The position numbers were made by a program, and so were the translations under genes. A model generated the notes under the pieces. That model was not told the origin of the DNA. It searched no databases and worked only from the letters and a program-made list of their open reading frames with translations. Shown piece by piece: positions 1-12,439 of a stretch of DNA of 64,000 nucleotides. The DNA is from Caenorhabditis remanei (lineage: Eukaryota > Nematoda > Chromadorea > Rhabditida > Rhabditidae). The stretch is from positions 7,004,587 through 7,068,586 of the forward strand of contig NC_071333.1 of the NCBI RefSeq assembly GCF_010183535.1, read 5' to 3'. Every line of letters begins with the position of its first letter. The first letter of the stretch is position 1.

Positions 1-2570
1 TCTCATTCAGATAATCAATGTTAAGCATGTTTTGAGTTTTGAGATACAAAACTAGCTCTGTGAGACCTCCTGGAGTTTCAGGATTACTGTAGAGTTCAAA
101 TGATGATTTCAAGCACTTATGTTAGATCGATAAGTATGGTGTCAGTTTCTCAAGTGGCCTCCTAAGTTTGTCCAGAATGTGAAAACATGGCCATATTTCT
201 GGAGCTGATTTTCTCTCACTCCTTTTCTCTTTTCTGCCTAAATACGTCTCTTTTCTGCCTAAATACGTCATCAGCTCATAAGAAATTCAGAAGGAGTCGT
301 GAGGCTTTCTAGGAGTTGTTTTCGCTTTTTTCAGGAAAACAACAACCAGGAAATCCGAATGTTATAACACTGACTTCAGGACTTGCTGTTTGTGCGAAAG
401 AAAGAAGTCCGTATGGAGAAATAAATAACAGAGCATCCTCTCTCGAGTAATGTCGTTATTTTCATAATGGGCCCTTGGTCATATTTTTCCAATAAAAAAG
501 ATACTCGAGAAAAGTTTTACGAGACGAAACTTTTTCTTGACTTGTTGTTGCAGTTTCTGAGCAAACAACGACACTGTGAATCCATGAATCTTGCAACTTC
601 TGGTTCCGATTACTTTGTTTATGTGGAGGAAATCCGTTATTTGTGAAACGTTTACGCCTTTTTTCCGAGTTGTTGATCTCTTTTTTACGCTGAGCCACCA
701 ACCCTTGACCTCAATTCGTTTACAAATTCTCCAAAAACAATTCGAAGGAAGTTTACGATATCTATTCTTCTCATCAAGTCGTTGTTGTCTCTTTTTTACA
801 CTTGTGAAACCGAACCCTTGGCCTTTGCCTGCCACTGGACACCGAATTCAGTGTAATATCGTAGTATCTTTTTCTTTTTTCTGCTTTCTCGTATGTTGCT
901 GTTCTAAGACCACACGAGCAGGAGTCATGGTGCTCAGTTGCGTGAAACACAGAAAACGAGTAATTTTGTCAACAACTGCTGGCGTGCTTAATGCTAATCG
1001 AGAAAAAATAGAGGAAAAAAGCATGAAAGATGAAAGTGACCACTAGTCTAATGGATTACACATGGCAAACGAGGGTGAGGCAGTTGTTCGCCCACGATAT
1101 AGTATACGTTGAAGGATGGTAATCTTTCCGGTTTTCTTCAAAATGACATCTGCTCCAACCATTACGTCTCACGAGCAGCTTTGAGCAGTTGGTTGATAGT
1201 AAGACAGTTGCCATTTCAAAAGAGTCACAAAATGAGATTAAAGACGGGAATTGAAGGGCCTGGGAAAACGGATCAAATAACAAAGGAGAGGGATCAGTGA
1301 AGTTGAGTCATTTAGCATTATCAAAAGAAATATAAGTATTAAAAAGATGAAAAATGGATATGGTGAAGTATATTGAGATGAATAATCGGATTAGAATAGA
1401 AAAACGGAGAAACTGGAATTGAAAATGATGACGGTTGCAATTTGTTGAAACACGAAAGAACTGAACGTCGACAATGGCAAGATGAGCTCCGCTTCGTCAG
1501 CAAATAAGATAAGAAGTTGCAGTTCAGCGAAAAACGAACTACCATAGTAATGATAGGCACTAGAAGACATTTTGCGAAAAGTTGATAAAACATAAATCAA
1601 GAAATGTTGATATTGACAAAATTCAAGAGATTATAGGTATCGAGCAAACATTAACAAAGTTGCTGTTTCAATTGCCATCTTTCAAGAATTCTAAATTATA
1701 GCCTCGAAGCTAGAAGCTGTGACTCACATTTCAAAACTTCTATAAGATATCCGAGCCGGCGCTCAAAATAAATAATACATCAGGGTGCCTAGCAAAACAC
1801 CATTAAAAGAATGGAGAGTTTAGGAAGCCGTCTCTCGTAAGGACCCTTGCTCCCATACAAAAACTTTTTTACGGGGCGCGAGGAGCAGGTGCTGGCAAAA
1901 AAGGGGTGTGGTGTGAGGGGCGAAAGATGTTTAGAGTCAACGAAAAAAAAAGGAAAAGTGGGAGCACAACTCTCGACTGACTGAATAAACATTACGCAGC
2001 ACCCTAGTCGTTTTTCATACTATTTTTTTAACTCTCAAAAAAAATCGAGAAGTTGCGAACTCCAAACAGATACACAAACAATTTCAATAATATTGAACGG
2101 TTCCGATGAAACTTTTCGTGAAACTGTGATGAGTAAATACTAAATGAAGTGATTCGTGAACCAGTCTTTGACGTAATGTTTCAACTTTCCAGAAAATGAA
2201 AGATTATTTTGTGCGACGCTTGCAAAAAATGAATGGCCTGTTCCATGACATGGGAAGATGACACGGTTGAGTTGGCATGTATTTGAATGATTGGCAGAAA
2301 TTCTTACATTGAGAATATCAGATAGCTAATTCAATTAAGAATCTGAAAAGTCAAATCGAAAACATTGCAGATGTTAATCTAATTTTTTATTTTTTTCTCG
2401 TTTACTGGATACCATTGGATTTTTTTATATAAGAGTTTTCTGGGAAACAACAGGGTCTTTTTGTTCACGTAAATGTTGTAATAACCTCTTACTCCAATAT
2501 AGTTCTCCAAGAAAATAAAACACTAAGATAGTGAAAAAAATGATAAGTAGTGTGAAAATTGCCACGGTCA
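1..2570. other. Non-genic stretch; 21-bp tandem duplication
   Basis: I see no open reading frame here with splice sites, phase continuity or codon pattern convincing enough to call a gene. The longest ORF (591-1046, plus) has low-complexity translation and no family resemblance. One exact local feature is a perfect 21-bp tandem duplication at 227-247 and 248-268. The rest is AT-rich with T-runs typical of nematode intergenic DNA. Confidence 0.5.
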
Positions 2571-2575
2571 CCAAA

Positions 2576-2581
2576 TTTATT
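2576..2581 (-). terminator. Candidate polyadenylation signal (AATAAA, minus strand)
   Basis: The plus-strand TTTATT reads AATAAA on the minus strand, about 110 bases beyond the stop codon of the small gene at 2689-3146. This is normal spacing for a nematode 3' UTR. Position is the only support. Confidence 0.4.
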
Positions 2582-2688
2582 TACAAAAAATTTTGTTGAC
2601 AAAAATTGAAACACGTATTATGCTGGTCTTGTTTCTTATCGCAAACCACATCTGCCCCGACTTATTAGGAGTGCGTGTTCCACATAAT

Positions 2689-3146
2689 TCAGTTGCACGT
2701 CTTGACAAGTGTCGGCTTGCTGTCAAACGGTTTGCCATCTGCTGAAAACCAGGATTAGCATCTAAAACATCTGCCACGAAGAGTGAGAAAGAACACGTAC
2801 CTTGCATCATTCTGCAGAGACCGTTTCCGTTTTCATCCTCAAACAGATCATTCGGGTCGGCGCAATATGCGGTCTGTCTTTGAAAGCACATCTCGTCCAG
2901 GAGGTCTTCCGTAACAATCTCGGACTCCAGAGCGTGTCTGCGGAAATAATTAATATGAAGAAAAAGCGGTGATAATTGGTGTTGTCGCACCGCATGGAAA
3001 AAAAATAATTGACGATTGGCATAGGTATTTGGAAATGCATAGATTCGATTTTACCATGCACCCATGATAAGATTTTATTAGGTAACATACTTTGAGTAGC
3101 CAAGTTTTGAGAGAAATTCTTCAATGGTCACCATTTTGTCAGACAT
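2689..3146 (-). CDS. Small 81-aa protein, unknown function
   Basis: Three minus-strand exons join in phase: 3146-3091, 2937-2801 and 2741-2689, giving 246 nt (81 aa plus TGA). The protein starts MSDKMVTIEEFLSKLGYS, continues with an acidic helix-like stretch (residues about 20-32), a middle with three cysteines and an acidic run (about 45-57), and ends VKTCN. I recognise no domain. The ATG lies 22 bases after a strong TTTTTTTCAG acceptor (exon from 3168), so the mRNA could be trans-spliced to a leader, or this could be a 3' exon of the upstream ifp-1 gene 1.2 kb away on the same strand; the frame is open back to the acceptor. The last intron ends in a tandem CAGCAG acceptor, which would add or drop one residue. 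Clean splice sites and maintained phase argue for a real gene. Confidence 0.6.
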
Positions 3147-4149
3147 TGTTTTCCTTGCTGTGGTGAATCTGAAAAAAAAACAAAAATCGTGATAACAATA
3201 ATTTATTTTAAAAAGTTTCAATATGAGTATTGCACAAAAATCTCACTTCTCTTATTCACTTTTCTCACAATCCTTCATTCTCACACCCACACTCGTTTTT
3301 TTTGTTTTTGATAATGAATGTTATTTATTATTGTCTGCCACTCCGTAAATGAAAATTTGGCTTGAATAAAAAATTAGATTCAGTTTTTAATTAATAAAGA
3401 CGACGGGCGAAAACAATTGACTCTAGTGAATTGCTAAGTTACAATGACAAGAAATGAGCAGAAAAATAAAAAATGAAATGGAGAAAGACAAAAAGAATTT
3501 TGAAGCGTGTATCCAAGGGGACAAAAAAAAAGAATGGAGAAAAACCATTGAGAAAGAGAAAAACATGGAGGAAAAAGAATCGGATATGAATTGGTCACTT
3601 AGCAGTGCCAGATGTGAATATCCAAATGGTTGAAAGAGGAAGGTGTCACTGTTTGAAAAACGGGAGAGAGGCGCCGAAATGTTTTATGATGATGAGTTAT
3701 GATACGAGTTGCCTATTTCTCTTCACCCCGCATACACACATACACCCACACAATATATATGGATAATTCTTTTTTCTCGATAAAAACTGATATGGTTGGG
3801 CAATTTGAATGACAGGCACAGTTTTGGGAGAGAGAAAGAATTGAAATTCAGTTTTTGGGGTTATAGTCTTTTTTTCTAGTTCCTGAAATGAATACTGATA
3901 TGGGCATCGCATATGACCAATAAACTTTTTTGAGGTTTTTAGAATCGTAAAACTAAGGAAAACATTACTTCAAAAAATGTTCCACATCAGCCAGGTGTAT
4001 TTGCAATGTGTCTATCTACATCTGTTTCATTCACATTTGTCCCAGAGGATTATATTTTCAAATTGTTGCAAAAAAGATGTGACACTTCTCTTTCGCAGAT
4101 GTTTATAATTGAATTGTTTTTCGAAAGTGAGCATTTTCCGAGTAATAGG

Positions 4150-4155
4150 TTTATT
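4150..4155 (-). terminator. Candidate polyadenylation signal for ifp-1
   Basis: TTTATT on the plus strand is AATAAA on the minus strand, about 230 bases downstream of the ifp-1 stop at 4385. It is the first such hexamer noticed after the stop. Support is positional only. Confidence 0.3.
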
Positions 4156-4384
4156 TTTAATTCAGAATATGAAAGAGAAAGGGGGAAGTGGAGAGTTGGG
4201 GTTGAAAGATATTTTCTTTTTCAGTGAATAGACAAAAAAGGAGGGGAGAGAAGAGGGACATTTGGTAATCACGATAATATCTGATAATATTATAGGATAA
4301 GTGAATGGAAAGTGAAAAATAAAAGAATTAATGAGAATTACAAAGTATAAATTTAGAATATGAAGTTTAGTGAAAGAGAGAGAG

Positions 4385-7300
4385 TTAATGATGGTGGTGC
4401 TCTGGGTCGCCAATCTCTGTATTGCTGGTGTAAACAAACCACGATTTTACCTGAAATATAAATAATTGAGTTTGGATGCTGAAGAGGACCAGGTGTCAAT
4501 CACAGGTGTGTGAGATTATAAATCAAAAACCACTATACCTCATTATTAGTGTTTCTGATTGAAGTGTTGGTATGAATGGTGGTGTCAAACAAGTCGATTT
4601 CAGCAACAACTGCTCCTCGCTCATGAGTCGCACTACGAGCGTAGATCTGGAACACAAAGAGATAAAATTTGAGTGATACGGTGATTACAGTACCTTCAAG
4701 CTTTCCTTGGGAGCAAGGATCAATGAAGCTGGAAGGTCAACGTAAACACTCTTCTGTCCGAATTCATGAATGAGTTTGAATCCGCCAATATCTGCGGATT
4801 TCTTGGAGCTTCTGTTGACAAGTTGAACGAAGTCTGGGGTCACATCCTAAAATATTTCATTTTTAATTCAAGTACCCCCAAACAGAGAGCTGATACCGAA
4901 ATCTTCACTCTGCCTTTGTACCATCTAGTGAATCTCTGGAAGTTGTCCTCGTCAACACTGTCAAAGCCTGTAAAAACTTTCTGTCATTCCCTCCTGGTTA
5001 AGTTGATGTTTAGTTTCATATCGGTTGTCATTTTTTCAGTTTTTGCATTAAAGCCGTAAAACTCATAAAAATGTTGAAAAGCCTAATCACAAAAAATTTT
5101 GTACGTTTTTCCCGTGCGCTCATTTTGTGTACTCTCGCCTTATCAGCAAGTATTTTTCCAACTAATCTGGAAACTCTTTCACAAAACGAAATGCAAAGCG
5201 GCAATTGTTGGAAAATGGGTTTTAGGGAGCTTAATGTTGTTTGAGGCAATCTGAGACAAAGACATTTTTAAACTGTTCCAGCAGGTTTAAAAAAGTGTTT
5301 CGTTCAAGAGCCATAAATCAACTTACTGCTGACATCCTCAATTTGGCCATTTTGATATGGTCGAGCGGCTTCTGGTCTCACAGTTCTTGGTGTTGGGGAG
5401 TAATGGTTGATATCTACACGAGTGTCAACTGCACTGCTGCTCACGGAATTAGAAGCCTGGTGATGATGACCATAATGGCTTCTGTGCTCGGTTCCTCTGT
5501 TATAGATAGAGTCGTATCCAATAGTTTCAGATATCGGGCGGATTGGCGGGAAGTTAGTAGTTACACGCTCATCTCTAATGGTAGTTCCATGTCCGATACC
5601 TGTTTGGGAACCGGTAACACTTGCTCCAGTAGCACTGGTATGGGTTTGACCAATAGTACCAACAACTGGGCGTGAAGTGTCAATGTCAGTACGTGTGTAT
5701 GGCTCATAAGATGCAATCGTATCATAGGTTCTTCTGAGACCTGGAGATGGAGTTCTGTGCATGGATCCATCGCGAGATCGAATGGTTTGAGACTCGTAGG
5801 TAGTCAAACGAGAGCGATCAGCGGGGTAGTCAGTAGTTGGGATCGGTGGCAGTGGGATAGTTGGGACTGGTGGAAGTGGTTGTGGGGTAGGAGGAGCTTG
5901 AGTGATTGGTACCGCTGGGTATGCGTAGGATGGAGAAGTATAAGTGTCAATGACAGAATTGCGACTGTGGCTGTGAGAACGAGAATCAGAGCGATATGGA
6001 GAGTAAGATCTGTCTCTGCTGGAATCAACATTCGTTTCGCGAATGTACTGGTTCGGCTGGATTGGTTGAACTGGTGGAATTGGAGCCAAAATTGGTTGAA
6101 TTGGCTGAGTAGGTGCCTGATGTGAAGGTGGCGCTTGGTAGATATAATCCACACGGTGGCGTGTTCTGTCCACAACGCTTTCTACGGTGCTCTCAGAGCG
6201 AACACTGCTCCGATGAGATGTAAATTCCGTGTTGTTGCGGTTGAGAGCTCGAGCGATAACTTGAGTGCTTCCAGTGTGAGCTGTTGGATTTCCAGATTGA
6301 TCCAAAAGTCTTCGGTAGACTGCAATTTCTTTCTCGAGATCCTGAAATTTTCAAAATGTATTATAGTTACTGATGTTGGACATCTTACAATGTTCAGATC
6401 ACAAAGTTTCTCCAACTCGACACTGATTGATGTGCATTGTTCTCTCAGTTTTTCGATTTCCTTGGTCTTTGAATCCAAGCTAATATCAAATGATTGATAA
6501 TTCTCGCCTATCTCCAGACGAAGAAGCTCGATTTGTTGACTCAGAGTAGAATTCTAAACAAAAAAGTGTAACGGACGGTGGTATTTTGTGTTTAACTTAC
6601 TCTAATTTCAATATTCGAAACTTGTTGCTGCAATTCATGACAATTAGTCTTGACGATTGTAAGTTCTCCCTTCAGTTTGTCCGTAGTGAAGGTGATCGGT
6701 TGACTAACATTGATACGAGCAATTTCTCTTTCCAAACGGACACGAATCTCTTCTTCGTTTCTCACACGCTTAAACTCGTAGTCATTACGGATGTCGGCGA
6801 TTGATTGGCGGAGTTGGTCACGGAAGACGTGACGATCGGCGTTACGGTCACGGGTGAAATACTTGTGCTCATTCATGATGATTCTCTTGTTGTCCTCTTC
6901 CATATTGCGGATACTGTTCAGAAGTTCGTTTTTGCGAACAAGATATTCTTGTTGGAGACTAACCGCCTGGTCGGTTCTCATTCTCATCAAGTTGATTTGC
7001 TCGAAAATGCGTCCACTGTTTTGCTTGAGCAATCTGTTCTTATCCTCCATGTACTTGATTCTTCGCTTTGTCAAACAATCTTCATACTTGATTTGGCAGA
7101 TGCGGGCAAAGTCATCATCGACTTCTTTTGGAACACCCAATGCCGCTTTTGCTGTATGTCTCCATTGCTGTTCGGCTTCTTTCACTTGTTGCGACAAATG
7201 ACTTTGCTCATTCAAAAGTTGTTGACGGTTTCTGTTGATGTCTTCAATCCCACTTCTGACGTTCTGAAATACAATTTCGGTTTCAATCCTACTTGTTTCT

Positions 7301-9735
7301 TGAATTTGTAAATCAACGTTTTCGTTATCACTTTTTTTGACAATGTTTCAAGTGACCACTACAGATGTGTATATATTTTTTGATATCAGTAGTTAGTATG
7401 AAAGTCTAAAAATCGCCACTCCCTTGCACTAATGATAATTATAGAAATGTATTTCACACTGGAAACAATTGATCATAAAGATTATTGTGTGTCATAAAAG
7501 CGACGTGTGTACGCGGGCGGTGTTGTTTGACAGAGAGCTGCAAGAAGTACTCTACGAAGGAGCAAAAGTTATCACGTACATTTGGAAAACTATTAAAATG
7601 TGTAGTTCTATTGTTCTCCTTTTGTCTCTTTTTGAAGTATAAACATGTTCATGGGCATTAAAAGTTTTGTTGACCAAAAGTGAAGATTGCCCACACAGAG
7701 AGTAATATTGAGGTGATAAGGAACGAAAGAATGATGGGAACTTAAGAGTACTGGAATTATAAGGTTGACTTACTCTAATCTCTAACTCATAGATCTCATT
7801 GATTCCACTACTATCAGATTGAACTCCGCTTTTGAGCAAGTTGTAGTCATGTTCCAATGCAGCATGTTCTGCTTCCATGTAGTGGACCTGGAAAGTTGAT
7901 TATTTTGTAATTATTTCTCGAATTTTCATATCAAACTTACATGTTCAATAATATCCACAAACTTGTCATTGAGTTGTACTAGATCTTCACGCTCTGAGAG
8001 CTTAGCCCTCGACAGATGTAAGAGGCAATCCCTGGCGTTTGCGGAATTCATCAGGTTCTGTAACATTGCAAGAATTGAAAATCGCTGAAGTGACAGAGAA
8101 GTACTACAAGATCAGATGCTGAAAATAAGTTCGACGAGAAAGGGCAAACCTATGCAAAATGAATGGAAAAGTTCTTATCAGGATTGTAAAGGTGAGAACA
8201 AAAAAATGTGAGAGGCGTGAGGTGAAAAGCCGTGAAAAAGTTTTAAAAGTGTGATGACAGGAGAAAACCAAATCGGCTCTTACAATTTTGATGGCATGCC
8301 ATTCTGATAGTAAAAGAGGTGAAGAATGTTTGTGAGTATGTTTCACTCGGATGGCGGTACTTTAGCACGTTTCTTATCACTATTAAAATAAAGAAGAGGA
8401 AATGGAGAGCGAGAAAGAAGGTGTTTAGAAGTGAGAGTGAGTGAATGGAAGAGACAAATATAGTAGTTGGGGGCTGATTATAGAGTATAGACGTGGAAAC
8501 AATCAAACTGTATAGAATATGCTCATGTTGCTATGTAAGTAGGTGGAGAGGATGAATCATGGGACTTGCAAATTGTGAGTCAGGAAAAAATGCTTCGGTG
8601 TTGCTTTTTGAGTAAAATGACAAGTTTATTGAGTTAATTTTTGCTTATAAACAATTAATGGAAAACTAAATTTTTACAATGCATCAGTAATTATGGGGTT
8701 GGATTGTATTCGATGAGCAGTTCCATTTTAGTAAGTTCCAATCCGGTAGTATGAAGACATGAAATACAAATTATAGTGATTTGACGCTATACTGTTCACT
8801 GAAAGCTCCAAAAAAAGCTTCATAAAAGTTCAATTCTGATTCCAAATTCATTTCCGTTACGAGAAATTATCTGTTTACTGAAAATCTCCATATTTTGAAA
8901 TCACCACCTGTTTATATCTGACAAATCAGTTTTTTACATTGACAAGTTCAAAGTCTTATATTTACTAAAGATTTGTCATTCAATTCATTCTGGTATACTG
9001 TCCTTCCATAACCATTTCCTTCATTATTCCAAATCTCTCCACTCACTTCTACAACTGTAATCAACTTCTTCTTAAATAAACAACGACGCGAGTGATCGTC
9101 AATTGTTAGTACCCATTCCCGAAGGACACGGAAGCAAAAAAAAGTACATTTCATCGATGCCTCCATGGCAACTCGCTAATAAGACTCTTTATTTTGCTTT
9201 CCGACAACTCCATCGTTCATCATCAGCAATGACGGCCCGCATAACATGCTTTGAAAGAACTAAAATTAGTATTCTTCGCCGACTACAATTGGTTTGGTTC
9301 TGGTCTTATTTTCAGTTAGCATATTTTTCGGATCTGTCACTTGCTTCCAAAAAGTTTCTAGATCTAGAACATCCTTCACTTGCTTCCATTTAATTTCAGA
9401 TAATTCTTTTTTTTGGCGCTTCACACTTTTTACCTCATGGAGTATCGAATACAAAATACATAAATGACCCCACTTTTTATTTGTCTTTGGCTTATAAGAG
9501 TGGCTTGGGGCAAAAAAAATAAGAGAAAAAACATTCATTTCATTCAATCAGTCAAATATTTGACAGTGTCATTTTCCTTTTCTCCATCGTTATACACTCA
9601 CTCCCTCATTTTTTTCTGTTCCAGAATCTGAGCTAAATTCAAATCTCTGCTGAAAAACCAAAACATTTTTAACAAGGCTATCAATTTCTGAAAGTTGATA
9701 CCACACCTGTTAGGAGCGCTTACTTGTTTTGCCAT
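4385..9735 (-). CDS. ifp-1: Cytoplasmic intermediate filament protein (IFP-1-like)
   Basis: This encodes a cytoplasmic intermediate filament protein. Exons (minus strand): 9735-9724 (putative), 8057-7941, 7887-7774, 7263-6601, 6553-6389, 6341-5327, 4967-4897, 4846-4694, 4646-4539, 4450-4385, all in phase, about 827 aa. The rod begins with the coil 1A signature SEREDLVQLNDKFVDIIEH, continues through a long coil 1B/coil 2 in the 663-nt exon, and closes with EIAVYRRLLDQSG, a variant of the family's TYRKLLEGE end motif. The tail has a long Pro/Gln/Ser-rich linker (exon 6341-5327), then a lamin-tail-like Ig fold (GRVKIS through SWFVYT) ending in four histidines. The symbol rests on resemblance to C. 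elegans IFP-1 and on the neighbouring npr-18-like and dyf-7 genes. Least certain is the start: ATG GCA AAA CAA followed by GTAAGC fits in phase but gives a head of only about a dozen residues. Confidence 0.85.
9159..9172 (+). promoter_or_regulatory. X-box-like motif in first intron of ifp-1
   Basis: GCCTCCATGGCAAC fits the general RFX half-site palindrome RYYNYYATRRNRAC and has one mismatch to the stricter nematode form GTHNYYATRRNAAC. It lies inside the long first intron of ifp-1 and about 0.9 kb from the nearest plus-strand candidate exon, so it is not at a typical promoter position. It may be chance. Confidence 0.25.
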
Positions 9736-10080
9736 GCCTGTTAGTGTGTATGTGTACGTCCAATGGATAATACAACCAAGGATAACAACACAATAAAAGC
9801 ATCGGATTGCCTTGAAAGGGTTCTGAGTGTGCTCCCATGTTTTCTGTGTGTAGAGTGGATTCCGCTTCCTCTAGTTGTTTGGACTTGACTTTAAACACCG
9901 CAAGACTGATCCGCATTCCAATGAGTTCCGGTGAATTTCAAATAACTCATACCATCCTTTGTTCCGTGTGAGGAAAGAAGTTAATTCAGTACCTAAATTT
10001 AGAACAAAAACTTAGAAGACGATGCATTATGCGTCATTTCTCAGATCATCTAATTTAGATACCACATTTATTTTTCCCAA

Positions 10081-10146
10081 ATGAATTCTTCCGACAATTC
10101 ATCGAAAATGCATTACACGAGTAACCGTGCCTATTTTGAAACTAAT
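10081..10146 (+). other. Candidate alternative first exon (GPCR)
   Basis: An ATG opens 22 codons, starting MNSSDNSSKMHYTSNRAYFE, and ends at a good donor (AAT then GTGAGT) in phase 0. This phase matches the GPCR exon at 18972. The peptide has two N-glycosylation sequons, as expected for the extracellular N-terminus of a class A GPCR. Joining would require an intron of about 8.8 kb. The ATG is 346 bases from the putative ifp-1 start on the opposite strand, so the two could share a divergent promoter. No transcript evidence is available; it could also belong to an unrecognised gene. Confidence 0.35.
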
Positions 10147-12439
10147 GTGAGTATACACAAAATTTTGATCTAACTCAGAAATAAACCTGTCCGCATATCT
10201 ACATATTTATCTTCTTAGAGCCTCGGTACTAGACAACAGGGAATCCTCAAAACTTAGCTAGCAATAACAACAATAACAAGTACATTCCTCCTATAAGATC
10301 GCTTCATTAATTTTTCATTATTGGGACAAAAAGGTAGAGTATTCATTTCTCAAAACGATTTTGGGTGCCAGAAATTTCAGTTTCCGGGTTTTAAGAGAAA
10401 AGTTGTCAAGCATCCATTTAGTATAAAGATTGAAACTTTGCATTGTTTATTCGTAGTTTATGAACTGAACTAAATTTTTTTCAGCGAGTTCAGAAATGTG
10501 AACAGAATAACCATTGTTCTTTGCATGATTATATTTATGAACATATTGTTGTTCTCATGTTTCAGATATAGATGATCTGTTGATCTTGTTCCCACTGAAT
10601 TTGAAAGCTATAATTTTTCATATTTCTTAAAAATCTTTTGCAAACCTTTTCAAATTGAGTCGAAATTACTACACCAATAAAACTGACATAATTATGGTTT
10701 AATAAATGTTGATTCCACTATTTTAAATGGGTCAAGTTTTGTTTTCATTACTCTATGTTTGAGTTGAAAAATTTTGAAATTCCAAAAAAATGTGAATGAA
10801 CTTTTGCACCGAATGAATCTTCAACAGCGTTTTTTTCGTTAAATCTGATGATTTCTGAGATTTGTTTTCCCACCAAAAAGGAACCCAAAACCTAAAATAA
10901 ACAAGAGTGGTATAAAGTGGAAGAGGTCGACATGAACAAATGGATGGGAATTCTTTCCGATTCCTTCCGTTTTTTCAGTTTTGTTTTTGACGTCACTATT
11001 CGTTTCTGTCAAACAACGAATTCCAAAATTTATTCATTTTCTAGAAAGTGCGTCCCGTTTATTCTTCTTCCTCTTCGAATGAATTCGTCAAAAATTCAAT
11101 TAGCAATACTGGAAACGGCATGAAATGAAGACAAAAGAACAAAAGAAAAAAAACAAGAGTTCGGTATGGGAAGTGGCTCAATGTTGAATACTTAAATTCG
11201 AATTAAGTTTATGTTCGCAAATTCCCCACGACTCGACGCATGACTTCAAACAATTTTAAATTCAAAAAAAAATTTCATTTCACCATAAAAGTCTTATGGC
11301 AAAGTAAGACACTGAGAAAGTAACTCATGTCAAAATGTTTTTTTCTTATTTCAATTCTTCCCATCGTTTTTTTCTAGTCTTCATCCTATTTAATTCTAGT
11401 TGTATTCCTCGTGCAATGGGATGAAGAATTAGAACACTGAACCTTCTGCCATCTAATTTCCAAATAAGACTTTTGTTCTCTCTGAAGACTTTTTTCTAGT
11501 ACGAAAATGACATTTGAGGCCTTCAATCAATTTTTGTTTTAGCCTTGAATGTAGTTCAATCTCCAAATCTTATGTATAGTGCTGCCTAAAATATGAAATC
11601 TACAAATTAGTTCATCCTTGATTCTTTTTTTCATCAACATTCGTATAGTCAGCACCCTTTATATTCGCTTTCAAAATCCGTTTAACGAAGCGGAACTATA
11701 ATGACTCCTTCCACTCTTTCGAAAAGCAGAAAAGGATTTATTCTTCATTAACGAAAAGATCACGAGGGGGTTATTTCTCTCAGTCACCAAAATGTCATGG
11801 TTTTGATGAGCTTTCGCAGTTCAAAGTGTCCGTTTTTCATTCTTCTTTTTTGCATAAACCTTCTTGTGCAAGCTCAATCCTATTTCTGCTGCCCTGCTTA
11901 GAAGACGTTCAAAATGTGGTCTTTTTCTATGAACTGGTAAGTCATGAATGTACTCAGTGTTTCGTCGTCGTATTCGTCTTGAAATTTTGTTTCCGTCTAA
12001 AACTGACGTCATCACTTTATTCCGCTTACAGTTTGGTACATGGCCAAATGTTCTCATTATTTGAGTATAAAAAGAGGTGATATTATTTTTCAACTCATTT
12101 TTTGATATTGAAGAGTAAGTAGTTGTTCTGAAGAAAAAATACTTCCTGGCGTTTTTCCCAACGTGTTTTGAAACGTTTGCAGGTCGCAATCATAATTTAC
12201 GAACCCTTTTCAAAAATATGAGACGTAGTTACAGAAATCTCTCAGAAGTAGAAGTTCCGTTATGAACTGAATTTTTTACTGTTGTTTCGATAAGTCAACC
12301 CTTGTAAATTCTCAACTATCAAAATACTATTCAAATATATACATACATATAAACAATGTACACACAATATTTATATTTCTCGTCTCTCTATCTTCATTTT
12401 TTGCTCATCTTTGACAAATTAATGTCTTAGACGGCGATG

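Noticed and set aside
591..1046. 151-codon plus-strand ORF in the left non-genic region
   Set aside because: Translation is low-complexity with aromatic and cysteine runs from T-rich DNA; ORFs also open on the other strand; no splice or family support.
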